A stretch of 64,000 nt of DNA, from positions 434,001-498,000 of the forward strand of contig NZ_CP010515.1 in assembly GCF_003431325.1 (NCBI RefSeq). Reading direction: 5' to 3'. This document shows positions 9,380-17,403 of the stretch, in pieces. Made by a program: the position numbers and the translations under genes. The DNA is from Acidilobus sp. 7A (GTDB lineage: Archaea > Thermoproteota > Thermoprotei_A > Sulfolobales > Acidilobaceae). The notes under the pieces are model-generated. The model was not told the DNA's origin and did not search any database. It saw nothing but the letters and a program-made list of their open reading frames with translations. The first letter of the stretch is position 1, and every line of letters starts with the position of its first letter.

Positions 9380-9872
9380 CAAGCGCGTCACGACTCACGT
9401 GGCCTTAGTGGCTAGGGCCTTTGGAGCTAACGGCTTCGTCCTAGAGGGCGTGTGCGACGACTCCGTCTACAGCTCGTTGGCTAAGGCCTCTAAGACCTGG
9501 GGCGGCATGATAAGTTACGAGTGCGGCGTTGATGGCCATGAATACGTAAAGGTGTGGAAGGCCTCAGGTGGCGAGATCATACACCTGACTATGTATGGCC
9601 TTCCACTTGATGACGTTATAGGCAAAGTCTCCTCCTCGCCCAAGCCTAAGCTGGTAGTCGTTGGCTCGCAGAAGGTCGAGTCGTTCTACTACATGAACTC
9701 TGACTACAACGTGGCGGTGGGGTGGCAGCCCCACAGCGAGGTGGCGGCCCTTGCACTGTTCTTGGATAGATTATTTAAAGGTCGGGAGCTCTATTACTAC
9801 TATTCGGACGCCACAGCTATCATAATGCCGAGCGAGAGAGGGAAGAGGGTTGAGCGGAGAGAACGGAAATGA
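9342..9872 (+). CDS. trm56: tRNA (cytidine(56)-2'-O)-methyltransferase, Trm56-like
   Basis: This archaeal SPOUT enzyme 2'-O-methylates C56 in the tRNA T-loop. The conserved opening [15 protein letters not shown] is followed by [13 protein letters not shown] and later by [11 protein letters not shown] and [20 protein letters not shown], which form the knotted cofactor site. Family members start only one or two residues before VLRLGHR, so GTG 9342 is chosen; GTG 9300 is a possible longer start (plus 14 residues). It overlaps hflX by 38 nt and tfe by 23 nt, with all genes in the same direction. Confidence 0.88.
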   Translation: MYVLRLGHRPARDKRVTTHVALVARAFGANGFVLEGVCDDSVYSSLAKASKTWGGMISYECGVDGHEYVKVWKASGGEIIHLTMYGLPLDDVIGKVSSSPKPKLVVVGSQKVESFYYMNSDYNVAVGWQPHSEVAALALFLDRLFKGRELYYYYSDATAIIMPSERGKRVERRERK

Positions 9873-10431
9873 AGAGGAGAGCAGGGGCCTTAAGAGCCTC
9901 AGGCAGCTCATAAGGATACTGTCAGTGAAGTCTGGCATTGATGAGGCTATGGCTGACGATCTCTTCGACTTCCTGCTCACAGTTGACCCTGAGAAGGGGA
10001 TAAGCGACGAGGAGGTCGAGCAGATAAAGGGGTACAAACAGGCAGACGTAAGGAAGGTGTTCAGGATATTTTATGATTTAAGGATAGCTTCGTACCGCCG
10101 TGGGAAGCACCCTGACACAGGGGCCACGAGGTACTACTGGTACCTCGACTCAAGGGACGCGGACCTGGCGCTCCTCAGGCGTAAGCTACAGGTGCTTGAG
10201 AAGCTCAAGATGAGACTAAAGTATGAGAAGGAGAACGAGTTCTACGTCTGCCCAAAGGACGGGGCCAGGTACACCTTTGACTACGCCTACGAGTACCAGT
10301 TCACCTGCCCCAAGTGCGGCACTATGCTTGTACCTGACGACAACAGCAAATATGTAAAGGTGCTGGAGGACCGCATATCAAGGCTTGAGGAGGAGATCAA
10401 GAAGGATGAGAGGCGGGTTTTTGGCCGTTGA
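9850..10431 (+). CDS. tfe: transcription factor E, alpha subunit (TFE)
   Basis: This archaeal homologue of TFIIE-alpha assists promoter opening by RNA polymerase. The 193 residues have an N-terminal extended winged helix (about 12-110, including [20 protein letters not shown] and [17 protein letters not shown]) and a C-terminal zinc ribbon (CPKDG near 133 and CPKCG near 155), then a charged coiled tail. TTG 9850 overlaps the trm56 end. Its own tail overlaps the methyltransferase frame, placing a general transcription factor and a DNA methyltransferase in one transcript. Confidence 0.93.
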   Translation: MSGENGNEEESRGLKSLRQLIRILSVKSGIDEAMADDLFDFLLTVDPEKGISDEEVEQIKGYKQADVRKVFRIFYDLRIASYRRGKHPDTGATRYYWYLDSRDADLALLRRKLQVLEKLKMRLKYEKENEFYVCPKDGARYTFDYAYEYQFTCPKCGTMLVPDDNSKYVKVLEDRISRLEEEIKKDERRVFGR

Positions 10432-11383
10432 CCTCTTCTCGGGGGCCGGAGGCTTCTCAAGGGGCTTTGAGCTGGCAGGCTTTAACGTTGCTGTCGCTGT
10501 TGAGAATGACCCGCCCGTCGCCAAGACATATAAGGCGAACTTCCCTCACACCTACCTCATAGCTGACGACGTTAAGGATGTGAGCGAGGTCACGATTAAG
10601 GACGTGAGCGGCCTGGGAAGGGGCGACTTTGACGTTGTTATAGCGAGCCCCCCCTGTGAGCCCTTCACACCAACCAACAGAAAGAGGATGCAGGACCCCA
10701 CCGACAGGATACTAACTGACCCCATCGGCCAGCTCTACCTTCACGCCATAAGGCTGATAGGCGAGCTGAAGCCCAAGTACTTCGTCATAGAGAACGTGAG
10801 CGGCGTCGCGGAGGGCCCCATAAAGAAGGTCATTGAGGGCGAGCTGAGGCGCAACGGCTACGAGAGCATATACTTTAATATAGTGCACTCCGAGAAGCAC
10901 GGCGCCCCCAACGAGAGGGTCAGGGCCTTCGTGTCTAACGTGGAGCTGAGGCTCAAGCGGTCAGCGCCCGTCACTGTTGAGGAGGCCCTAAGGGGTCTCC
11001 CTGAGCCGGGGAGCCCCTGGCCTCCTAACCATGACTATCCTCAGCCGCTCAGCAGGAGGCTCGAGAGGAAGGTGAGCAGGGTAGCGTGGGGTAGGGCGAT
11101 GATAACCTTCGAGGGCGCCGACTCCAGGAGGTTCCGTAACTTCATAAGACTCAACCCCAACAGGCCGGCCCCCACGGTTATGGGATCCTCCAGGTTCATA
11201 CACCCATACGAGGATAGGCTGCTCACAGTGAGGGAACAGGCCAGGCTCATGGGCTTCCCAGACTACCACGTGTTCCTGGGCGGCAGGGACTCACAGTACA
11301 ACATGGTAGGCGAGGCTGTCCCCGTGCCGCTCGCCAGGAACATAGCGGATTACCTTATGGGGCTCCTCAAAGAAGGTGATTAG
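10406..11383 (+). CDS. DNA (cytosine-5) methyltransferase, solitary
   Basis: This enzyme transfers methyl from SAM to C5 of cytosine in DNA. The motifs appear in the usual order: [14 protein letters not shown] (about 9-21), [10 protein letters not shown] with the catalytic Cys, [33 protein letters not shown] and [17 protein letters not shown]. The target-recognition segment between VIII and IX is short, so the site is probably short. ATG 10406 is chosen because purine-rich GAGGAG lies at 10388-10393; ATG 10385 would add seven residues. No restriction endonuclease is adjacent, so it looks solitary. Its stop codon overlaps that of pan on the other strand. Confidence 0.9.
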   Translation: MRGGFLAVDLFSGAGGFSRGFELAGFNVAVAVENDPPVAKTYKANFPHTYLIADDVKDVSEVTIKDVSGLGRGDFDVVIASPPCEPFTPTNRKRMQDPTDRILTDPIGQLYLHAIRLIGELKPKYFVIENVSGVAEGPIKKVIEGELRRNGYESIYFNIVHSEKHGAPNERVRAFVSNVELRLKRSAPVTVEEALRGLPEPGSPWPPNHDYPQPLSRRLERKVSRVAWGRAMITFEGADSRRFRNFIRLNPNRPAPTVMGSSRFIHPYEDRLLTVREQARLMGFPDYHVFLGGRDSQYNMVGEAVPVPLARNIADYLMGLLKEGD

Positions 11384-12546
11384 ATGTGAGTTCCGAATAT
11401 CTGCTTCCTCTTCTCCATCCTGTTGCGGACCTTCTCAACAGACTTTAACAGGTGCTCCTGTGAGACGTAGTTCTTCCCGTCCCTAATTGCAAAGAACCCG
11501 GCCTCTGTGACGACCGCCTTAAGCTCAGCGCCTGAGAAGCCCTCCGTTATGGCGGCTACCTCCTCGAGGTCCACGTCCTTCAACTTCATGCTCCTCGTGT
11601 GTATCTTTAATATCTCAAGCCTCCCCTTCTTGTCAGGCAGGGGTATCTCTATCAGCCTGTCAAACCTGCCGGGCCTCAGGAGCGCTGGGTCTAGGAGGTC
11701 TATCCTATTTGTGGCCGCCACAACCTTGACGCCCTCCAGCGGGTCGAAGCCGTCCATCTCGGCCAACAGCTGCAACATAGTTCTCTGGACCTCCCTGTCC
11801 CCGCTGGTGCCCAGGTCTACTCTCCTAGAGCCTATGGCATCTATCTCATCAATGAATATTATCGAAGGTTTCTTCTCCTTAGCCAGCCTGAAGACCTCCC
11901 TAACTATCCTGGCCCCCTCACCTATGAACTTGTTGACGAACTGGCTGGCGACCACCCTTATGAAAGTGGCCTTTGCCTCCCCGGCCAGTGCCCTAGCCAG
12001 CAGCGTCTTGCCGGTGCCAGGCGGACCGTAGAGGAGCACGCCCTTAGGCGGCTCAACGCCTATCTCATTAAAGAGCTCAGGCTTTATGAGGGGCAGACCC
12101 ACGACCTCGTAGATCTCCCTTATCTGGCTCTCAAGCCCTCCCACGTCATTGAAGCTCGCTGAGGGCTTCTCCTCTACCTCCATGGCCTCCACGAGCGGGT
12201 CGTGAATAGAGGGTAGCACTTCAACGATTGTTGAGCCCTTGTTGTTGAGTGCCACGGAGGCGCCCGGCCTCAGCTTGCCCGCGTCAACGTTCGAGGCCAC
12301 CTTAACCACCAGGTTGGGCCCCGTCGAGCTCTTAACCACGGCCCTCCCATCCGAGAGCACCTCCAGTACCATGGCCTCTATGTAAGGCGGCTCCAGGAGC
12401 TTGTTAAGCTCCTGTTTATAGAACTCCAGGTCCTTCTCCAGGTTCATGTTTAGCTGGGTCAGGTACCTGACCTTCTCCCTGAGCAACGCCAGCTCGTCCT
12501 CATCTGGCTTGTCCTTAGCGCTCCTGCCTGACTCGCTTATGGACAA
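11380..12546 (-). CDS. pan: proteasome-activating nucleotidase (PAN)
   Basis: This hexameric AAA+ ATPase unfolds substrates and feeds them to the 20S proteasome. The 388 residues contain an N-terminal coiled coil (about 15-52), an OB domain (about 55-115), Walker A GPPGTGKT (about 175-182), Walker B IIFIDEID, the second region of homology (RPGRFDR) and the AAA lid. The C-terminus reads QIFGTHI, so the usual hydrophobic-Tyr-X motif that docks PAN on the proteasome is missing. The start is TTG 12546, with a TATA box (CTTAAAAA on the minus strand, 12583-12592) upstream. The proteasome beta gene lies at 32080. Confidence 0.95.
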   Translation of the reverse strand: MSISESGRSAKDKPDEDELALLREKVRYLTQLNMNLEKDLEFYKQELNKLLEPPYIEAMVLEVLSDGRAVVKSSTGPNLVVKVASNVDAGKLRPGASVALNNKGSTIVEVLPSIHDPLVEAMEVEEKPSASFNDVGGLESQIREIYEVVGLPLIKPELFNEIGVEPPKGVLLYGPPGTGKTLLARALAGEAKATFIRVVASQFVNKFIGEGARIVREVFRLAKEKKPSIIFIDEIDAIGSRRVDLGTSGDREVQRTMLQLLAEMDGFDPLEGVKVVAATNRIDLLDPALLRPGRFDRLIEIPLPDKKGRLEILKIHTRSMKLKDVDLEEVAAITEGFSGAELKAVVTEAGFFAIRDGKNYVSQEHLLKSVEKVRNRMEKRKQIFGTHI

Positions 12547-12582
12547 CTACGCTACCCCGTTCCCCATTATCTTAGCCTATGC

Positions 12583-12592
12583 GTTTTTAAGG
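12583..12592 (-). promoter_or_regulatory. TATA box of pan
   Basis: The minus strand reads CCTTAAAAAC about 36-46 nt upstream of the TTG start of pan, which is the right distance for a short leader. It marks the left boundary of the non-coding block that follows. Confidence 0.55.
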
Positions 12593-12875
12593 AGCTTAGC
12601 CTAGTCCTCTGTCCGGCCTCCTCGCAGCCGCTGCCAGGCGTCTTCACTCCACATAGTTCTCGTTTATATTAAATTTCACACATAGGCTACAGGTCCTCGG
12701 CCGTCGCCCTTACTCCTCGCTGCGGGGAGCAGCCCATTCATGGATCCCAGGGAATCGAGTATGTACTTGCGCGGGGACGCCTACACATCTGGCGCGCCAC
12801 TACGGCCTCCCTATATGCGCTCTCAAAACTTAAGCTTAATCAATTTTAAACTTTACCGCCTGAAGGGCAGCTTGT

Positions 12876-12900
12876 CCCCTTTGTTAACTCCCCGGTTAAC
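12876..12900 (-). repeat. ORB-like dyad, copy 1
   Basis: The minus strand reads GTTAAC-CGGGGA-GTTAAC followed by AAAGGGG. The inverted GTTAAC halves are separated by six bases, and the trailing AACAAAGGGG recalls the G-run side of archaeal origin recognition boxes. A second element of the same layout lies at 13914-13936. An origin-binding or operator role is inferred from layout only. Confidence 0.45.
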
Positions 12901-12978
12901 TAGAGCCCTAGCTACTACTACGAGACAAGGGGCGCTGCTACAAGAGGGCGGGGGCCCCTAGGTGGTGTAATACTACTA

Positions 12979-13040
12979 CCTTTATACAAACGGTATTATC
13001 AAGAGAGCTAGCGCGCTGGGCGCTAGGGTCGGCTGACCCG
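12979..13040 (+). ncRNA. possible small RNA with two tandem hairpins
   Basis: A TATA-like TTTATACAAA at 12980-12989 lies about 25 nt before a perfect 7-bp hairpin (CTAGCGC-GCTGG-GCGCTAG, 13008-13026), immediately followed by a second (GGGTC-GGCT-GACCC, 13026-13039). Transcription on the plus strand would start near the first hairpin and run antisense into the end of the WhiP-like gene. The same hairpins could instead act as a terminator for a minus-strand transcript or as an origin element. Confidence 0.3.
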
Positions 13041-13069
13041 TCAATAATAGCGAGTCAGTATAGTAGAAG

Positions 13070-13795
13070 CTAATGCTGGCACTGCCTGAAGAGCTCCTTT
13101 ACTGACTTTGAAAATCCAACCCTTATTCCAAGCCTTGGGTCTGTGTAGATGTAGACTATACCCTTGCTCTGGAGGTCCCTCACCCTCCTGAGCAGCCACT
13201 CATAGTCAGCCTTGAGCCTCTCCGCAAGCTGATCGACGTACATATAGGTGACGCCGTACTTGGAGTAGTGGCTCAGGAGCTCCATAACAACCTCGCTCTC
13301 CTCGTCGGTCACCTTGTCCTTGAGGAGCTGCAGGACGCAGGCGGCATTAGAGACTCTTCCCTCTTGTTGTTTCTTGTCCGATTTATTAGTTAGGTTTGCA
13401 ATGAATGACTGAACGTCGCTGCCCTCGCTCTCCTCGGCACGAGCCCTCTTGTTGTTTCTTGTCTGACTGGCAGAGCTCATCAGCCTCTGGGCTAAGGCCA
13501 TGAACTCATTGAACCTCTCGTCTCGCTGGGCCTCAGCCACCTGCCTGGCATAGTCCTCCCCTTTGGGCGTTAGGTACCACATGCCGAGGTCGTAGTCCAC
13601 ATAGCCCCTCGACTTCCAGTACGAGAGGTAGCTGGAGACGTACTTGGGCTCCTTACTTAGGACCTCCGCTATCTCAGCGGCCTTCATAGGCCTGGCGAGG
13701 AGGAGCACCAGTATGGCGTCAACGAGCTTGCTCCTGGGTCCTCCCTTCTCCTTCAGCGACTCCAGCGGCTGCAGCTCATCAGTGCTCTTCCTCAT
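13070..13795 (-). CDS. whiP: two-winged-helix DNA-binding protein, WhiP-like replication initiator candidate
   Basis: The 241 residues contain two winged-helix domains. The first (about 20-86) begins GPRSKLVDAILVLLLARPMK and ends with a strand GMWYLTPKGEDYA; the second (about 150-238) holds a recognition-like helix and a wing IVYIYTDPRLGIRVGFSK. A charged, low-complexity linker (about 105-148) separates them. This layout matches my memory of crenarchaeal WhiP, a Cdt1-related initiator known to sit beside an origin in Sulfolobus. Flanking non-coding DNA carries paired dyads on both sides (12876-12900 and 13914-13936), supporting an origin-linked or autoregulatory role. It could instead be an ordinary regulator. 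Confidence 0.65.
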   Translation of the reverse strand: MRKSTDELQPLESLKEKGGPRSKLVDAILVLLLARPMKAAEIAEVLSKEPKYVSSYLSYWKSRGYVDYDLGMWYLTPKGEDYARQVAEAQRDERFNEFMALAQRLMSSASQTRNNKRARAEESEGSDVQSFIANLTNKSDKKQQEGRVSNAACVLQLLKDKVTDEESEVVMELLSHYSKYGVTYMYVDQLAERLKADYEWLLRRVRDLQSKGIVYIYTDPRLGIRVGFSKSVKELFRQCQH

Positions 13796-13912
13796 GGCTC
13801 CCCAGGCTCTGAGTTACACTATGAGAAGTTTCCTTCGGGAGAGCTAAGTAATACTAGCCTCTCCCAGCGCCCTGAGTCATCACCAAAGGCATGCAGCTGG
13901 CCCGCGACGCTC

Positions 13913-13936
13913 TGTAAACTGGGGGGTTTACAAAGG
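13913..13936 (+). repeat. ORB-like dyad, copy 2
   Basis: The plus strand reads TGTAAAC-TGGGGG-GTTTACA followed by AAGG: a perfect 7-bp dyad with a six-base spacer. Compared with 12876-12900 (minus strand), both fit GTWAAC-YGGGGR-GTTWACAAAGG. It lies about 120 bp upstream of the WhiP-like start and about 36 bp after the stop of the next gene, so an operator, an origin box or a terminator hairpin are all possible. Confidence 0.45.
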
Positions 13937-13968
13937 CTTGACCTAGAGGCGGGCTCCGTTTAAGACGT

Positions 13969-14559
13969 TTAAGCGCCAAGGCCGCAGGCTCTCGCTATAA
14001 TATCAACGACGGCGTTAACCAGCGCCGGACCGCACGCGGAGGGCACGACTATCACTGTTCCCTTCCCTGCGCCGCTGACCCCTGTTGACGTCACCGCCCT
14101 ACCTATGGCCTCCTCAAGCTGGGCTGGGAGCCCAGGGAAGCCGAGCTTCGGAGGGTCCAGGTAGCCGACAACTACCAGCCTACAGCCCTCTGCAACCACG
14201 TAGTCCCTTATCTCGTAGACCTGCGTGAGGTCCCTTGGAGGCTCAAGGCTCAAGGTTATAAACAGGCAGCTCCTCAGGTCGCCCAGCTCGGTCACCGAGC
14301 ACTCCCTTGGACTTATGAGGCTCTCCAGGGCAGACAGAAGCCTCAGGCCTCTGTCGGTTGTCCTGCTCCCGAAGTCGCCCTTTGTTATGAGGCTCTCCCC
14401 AAGGAGTCTCCTGATGAGGGTCTTGGTGGAGGCCTCGGTCAGACCGAGCTCCCTGCTCAGGGCTATCCTGCCGAGCTCGTACCTTGACAGCCTCCTCAGG
14501 GCCTCAACGACGTGCCACGATGTGAAGCCAGGCCTTCCGCCCCTCTCAGCGGCTGTCAC
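13969..14559 (-). CDS. helix-turn-helix regulator with C-terminal sensor-like domain (DUF4443-like)
   Basis: Residues about 10-75 form a winged helix (HVVEALRRLSRYELGR, LSRELGLTEASTKTLIRRLL, GESLITKGDFGSRTTDRG). The C-terminal half is alpha/beta, with the strands RLVVVGYLDPP and KGTVIVVPSACGPALVNAVV, resembling the DUF4443 group of archaeal regulators. GTG 14559 is preferred because it overlaps the preceding gene by only 14 nt; ATG 14625 would add 22 unconserved-looking residues and an 80-nt overlap. It is probably co-transcribed with the 98-residue gene upstream. Confidence 0.65.
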   Translation of the reverse strand: MTAAERGGRPGFTSWHVVEALRRLSRYELGRIALSRELGLTEASTKTLIRRLLGESLITKGDFGSRTTDRGLRLLSALESLISPRECSVTELGDLRSCLFITLSLEPPRDLTQVYEIRDYVVAEGCRLVVVGYLDPPKLGFPGLPAQLEEAIGRAVTSTGVSGAGKGTVIVVPSACGPALVNAVVDIIARACGLGA

Positions 14560-14842
14560 CCTCTTCAGGACCGCTACTGCCTCGCAGCCTCCTTGGAGCT
14601 GGTAGGACGTCCCAGGCTCCCTCATCAGGAGTTACACCCTCGTCTATCATGAATGTAGCTACGTCCTGGGGTAGTATCTCGTCGCTGGAGATTATAACCC
14701 TTTTAACGTCATCCCAGCTCCTCTTAGCCCTCAGGCCAAAATCGTCCCAAAGCCACTCAATGATATCATCGAGGGACACCTTGCCCTTCAGCTGGCTCAG
14801 CAGGGCCTCCTTAATTGCCTTGTTCCTTAAGTTGTCGTGCAC
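14546..14842 (-). CDS. small helical protein, unknown
   Basis: The 98-residue protein has an N-terminal helical part (NKAIKEALLSQLKGKVSLDDIIEWLWDDFG) and a Pro/Gly/Arg-rich tail that overlaps the next gene. Its start is GTG 14842. The gene looks genuine because its frame stays open and its end overlaps the start of the regulator at 13969-14559 in the way neighbouring operon genes do here. I see no known domain. It could be a partner or co-regulator of that protein. Confidence 0.5.
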   Translation of the reverse strand: MHDNLRNKAIKEALLSQLKGKVSLDDIIEWLWDDFGLRAKRSWDDVKRVIISSDEILPQDVATFMIDEGVTPDEGAWDVLPAPRRLRGSSGPEEGDSR

Positions 14843-15014
14843 CCAGGGCCCCCAGCAGCCTTCGACCTAGTGACTTAATTAGCACATTGTCTCCAACCCT
14901 GACTAAATCGGTCCTACGAGGAGAAGTGAGCCAGCTAACCTAGACCTTGCTACCATGGGACAAGTGATAAGAGCCTCGGACTATTCACTAAGGTAAGGTG
15001 GCGACGGCCTGCTA

Positions 15015-16544
15015 ATGCCCGAGAGGCCCCAGGCCAACGTTAAGCTGCTGGAGAGCTACCCAGTAATGGGTATGCCGAAGGTAGAGGTTGACATCTATGA
15101 GGACAGTGAGGGCAGGCGCTACTACGAGGCCGTGGAGCCTCCTCTTAGCACTGACGTGAGGCGCGCGGCCTACAGGGAGCTCCTGGACCTCACATCAAAG
15201 GACGTGGGCCTCCTGGACTCCCTAACAAGGGTTGACAGCGTTGAGAAGGCGTTTGGAATCCTCAGGCCTTACGCGGAGCAGATAGTCATGAGGTTAGTTA
15301 AAGGGAGGAGAGTTAAGGTTGATGACGCTGTCACAGCCGTGGCCTACCACGCAGCCAGGGACCTGGTGGGATACGGCCCCATAGAGCCCCTCATGAGGGA
15401 CCCCTACATAGAGGACATATCATGTAATGGCGTCGGTATACCGATATTTGTATACCACACCAGGTACGAGTGGCTCACCACGAACGTGGTTCTTCAGACC
15501 CACGACGAGCTCAACTCGCTGGTCGCAAAGCTTGGCGTCAGGAGCGGCAAGGAGCCGTCGGTGGCAACACCAATAGTGGAGGGGGTCCTTAAGCGCGAGG
15601 GCTACAGGGTTAACATAGTGCTTGACGTCGTGTCGCGCCACGGCTCACAGTTCACCATAAGGAAGTTCAGGGCAGAGCCCTTCACTATAGTGGAGCTGCT
15701 GAGGTCAAGGACTCTGGACCCGCTTGTGGCGGCCATTCTTTGGATAGCTGTCTCCAACAAGCAGGGGGTGGTCTTCTACGGGCCCACGGGCAGCGGCAAA
15801 ACAACGCTCCTCAACGCTGTCACCATGCTCGTGCCAACCGAGTACAAGATAGTTACCGTTGAGGACACGCCGGAGGTCTTCCTGCCGTTCCATGAGAACT
15901 GGGGAGGCATGACATCAAGGCCCTCCACGGACCCAAGGGTTGAGAACGTGACACTGCAGAGCCAGGTCGAGGCGGCGCTGAGGCAGAGGCCTGACGTCAT
16001 AATAGTAGGCGAGATAAGGTCGAGGGAGGCCTTCGCGTTCTTCCAGGCCCTGGCGACAGGGCATGGGGGGCTCACAACGGTCCACGCCGAGTCAGCCGAC
16101 GTGCTTGTGAAGAGGCTGACATCACCCCCAATGAACGTGCCTGCAAGCCTCGTCTCAACGGCTAAGCTCTTCGTTAATATACTTCGCGTTGAGAGAGGGG
16201 GCCGCGTTTCAAGGAGAGTGACGAGGGTGCACGAGTCGAGGGGGTACGAGCCCTCGACGGATACCATAAACCTAGCTGAGATAGTCGTGTGGGACCCCGA
16301 TAGGGACATCTGGAGGCTAACTAGCGATAAGATAGAGCTACTTAAGATCGTTGCCGACCTTAGGCTGACGACCTACGAGAAGGCCTACGAGGACGTGCTG
16401 CGCAGGGCCACAGTCCTTGATTGGCTCGCCAAGAAGAACGCTGACGTAACGGTGCTTCACACCGTGACCAGGCTCTACGAGCGCGACCCGGACGCGATCT
16501 ATAACGAGGCCCTTAAGGAGGTGAAGCGCTTTGAGCCGCCGTAG
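15015..16544 (+). CDS. type IV pilus assembly / secretion ATPase (GspE/VirB11 family)
   Basis: This cytoplasmic hexameric ATPase powers pilus or archaellum assembly. The 509 residues have an N-terminal domain (1-170), then Walker A GPTGSGKTT (about 256-264), an Asp box VTVEDTPE, Walker B RPDVIIVGEIRSREA and the His box TGHGGLTTVHAES, in the standard order. It begins a five-gene cluster with two membrane platform proteins and two proteins with class III signal peptides. The pilin neighbours and the absence of archaellin or ArlCDE/FGH genes point to an adhesive or surface type IV pilus rather than an archaellum. Confidence 0.93.
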   Translation: MPERPQANVKLLESYPVMGMPKVEVDIYEDSEGRRYYEAVEPPLSTDVRRAAYRELLDLTSKDVGLLDSLTRVDSVEKAFGILRPYAEQIVMRLVKGRRVKVDDAVTAVAYHAARDLVGYGPIEPLMRDPYIEDISCNGVGIPIFVYHTRYEWLTTNVVLQTHDELNSLVAKLGVRSGKEPSVATPIVEGVLKREGYRVNIVLDVVSRHGSQFTIRKFRAEPFTIVELLRSRTLDPLVAAILWIAVSNKQGVVFYGPTGSGKTTLLNAVTMLVPTEYKIVTVEDTPEVFLPFHENWGGMTSRPSTDPRVENVTLQSQVEAALRQRPDVIIVGEIRSREAFAFFQALATGHGGLTTVHAESADVLVKRLTSPPMNVPASLVSTAKLFVNILRVERGGRVSRRVTRVHESRGYEPSTDTINLAEIVVWDPDRDIWRLTSDKIELLKIVADLRLTTYEKAYEDVLRRATVLDWLAKKNADVTVLHTVTRLYERDPDAIYNEALKEVKRFEPP

Positions 16545-17403
16545 GCCAGATGGGCTCCACCTTGAGCCCCTCTGTGGCCTTCTTAGGAGGCTCAGCCCTA
16601 ACATAGATTACCTTGTCATAGGCTCCGGCATGGCAAGGGGCCTCAGGGAGTACTGCGCCAGGAGGGTCACATTGATTTTGGTGTCCATGACGCTGCTGCC
16701 GCCGCTCCTCGCGGCCCCTGTAGCAGTCAAGCTCAGGCTGGGGGCGGCCCTTGAGGCGCTCCTCATAGCCTCAGCTGCAGCCACGGGCTTCATGGCGTCG
16801 CTGGGGCTGGCGGTAGGGCTGCCAGCCTTCAGCTACACATCAAGGGCTGACTACCTGGAGGCGAAGTTCCACGTCTTTGCGTCAACCCTGGCCTCCCTCC
16901 TGGCGGGTGGCCAGAACCTCTCGGAGGCTCTAGAGGGCCTGGCGAGGTACGCCGACGATCTAAAGGAGTTTAAGGTTGAGATAAACTACATAACGTTGAT
17001 GACATCCCTCTCGCAGGACCCGACGTTTATCCTGAGCGAGCTGGCTAAGATAACGCCCTCGAGCAGCCTCAAGACGCTGGCAGACTCCTTAGCTAAGGGC
17101 GTGGCTACGGGCTCGGACCTGCTCTCTATAGTAAGGTATCAGCTTGAGACCTACACCAGCTACTACTACAGCCTGGTGGATAAGGTCACGGCCTCCGTTG
17201 GCTCCCTCCTCGAGATGTTCCTCTCCATAGGCATGATAATGCCCATCATGGTAACTATAATGGGGATACTGTTCTCTGTCTACCCTATACATGGCATCTC
17301 GTTTGTTTCCCTGGTAGTGCTGGCGATATTCATACTCATGCCGATACTATCGTTTATGACAGTGGTCCTCATAGATAACCAGGTGTCTAAGGTAAAGCTC
17401 TAG
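16531..17403 (+). CDS. TadC/GspF-like pilus platform protein, first
   Basis: The 290-residue membrane protein has two N-terminal helices (about 45-90), a cytoplasmic GspF-like segment (about 105-225, with AEALARY-type amphipathic helices such as LSEALEGLARYADDL), and two C-terminal helices (about 228-282). It forms the inner-membrane platform that works with the ATPase. TTG 16531 overlaps the ATPase gene by 14 nt and is preceded by a strong Shine-Dalgarno (GGAGGTGA, within 16517-16526). The platform is divided between this gene and the next. Confidence 0.85.
   Translation: MSRRRPDGLHLEPLCGLLRRLSPNIDYLVIGSGMARGLREYCARRVTLILVSMTLLPPLLAAPVAVKLRLGAALEALLIASAAATGFMASLGLAVGLPAFSYTSRADYLEAKFHVFASTLASLLAGGQNLSEALEGLARYADDLKEFKVEINYITLMTSLSQDPTFILSELAKITPSSSLKTLADSLAKGVATGSDLLSIVRYQLETYTSYYYSLVDKVTASVGSLLEMFLSIGMIMPIMVTIMGILFSVYPIHGISFVSLVVLAIFILMPILSFMTVVLIDNQVSKVKL

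Larger units (their letters stand above)
12601..13069. other. non-coding block with origin-like features
   Basis: This is most of the 523-bp intergenic stretch between the pan start and the stop of a WhiP-like gene. It contains AT-rich segments unusual for the neighbourhood (12659-12680 and 12825-12853), a perfect dyad GTTAAC-N6-GTTAAC (12883-12900) with a flanking G-run on the minus strand, further G-runs on the plus strand (12924-12955), an imperfect palindrome (12961-12980) and two adjacent hairpins (13008-13039). A 73-codon open frame at 12740-12961 lacks protein-like character. The content fits an archaeal replication origin near an initiator gene; that role is inferred. Confidence 0.45.

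Noticed and set aside
12740-12961. A 73-codon plus-strand frame in the putative origin block
   Set aside because: It has no ribosome-binding site, no domain character, and runs through AT-rich segments and dyads.
15776-16309. A 177-codon minus-strand frame
   Set aside because: It is antisense to the pilus ATPase, with no ribosome-binding site or recognisable domain.
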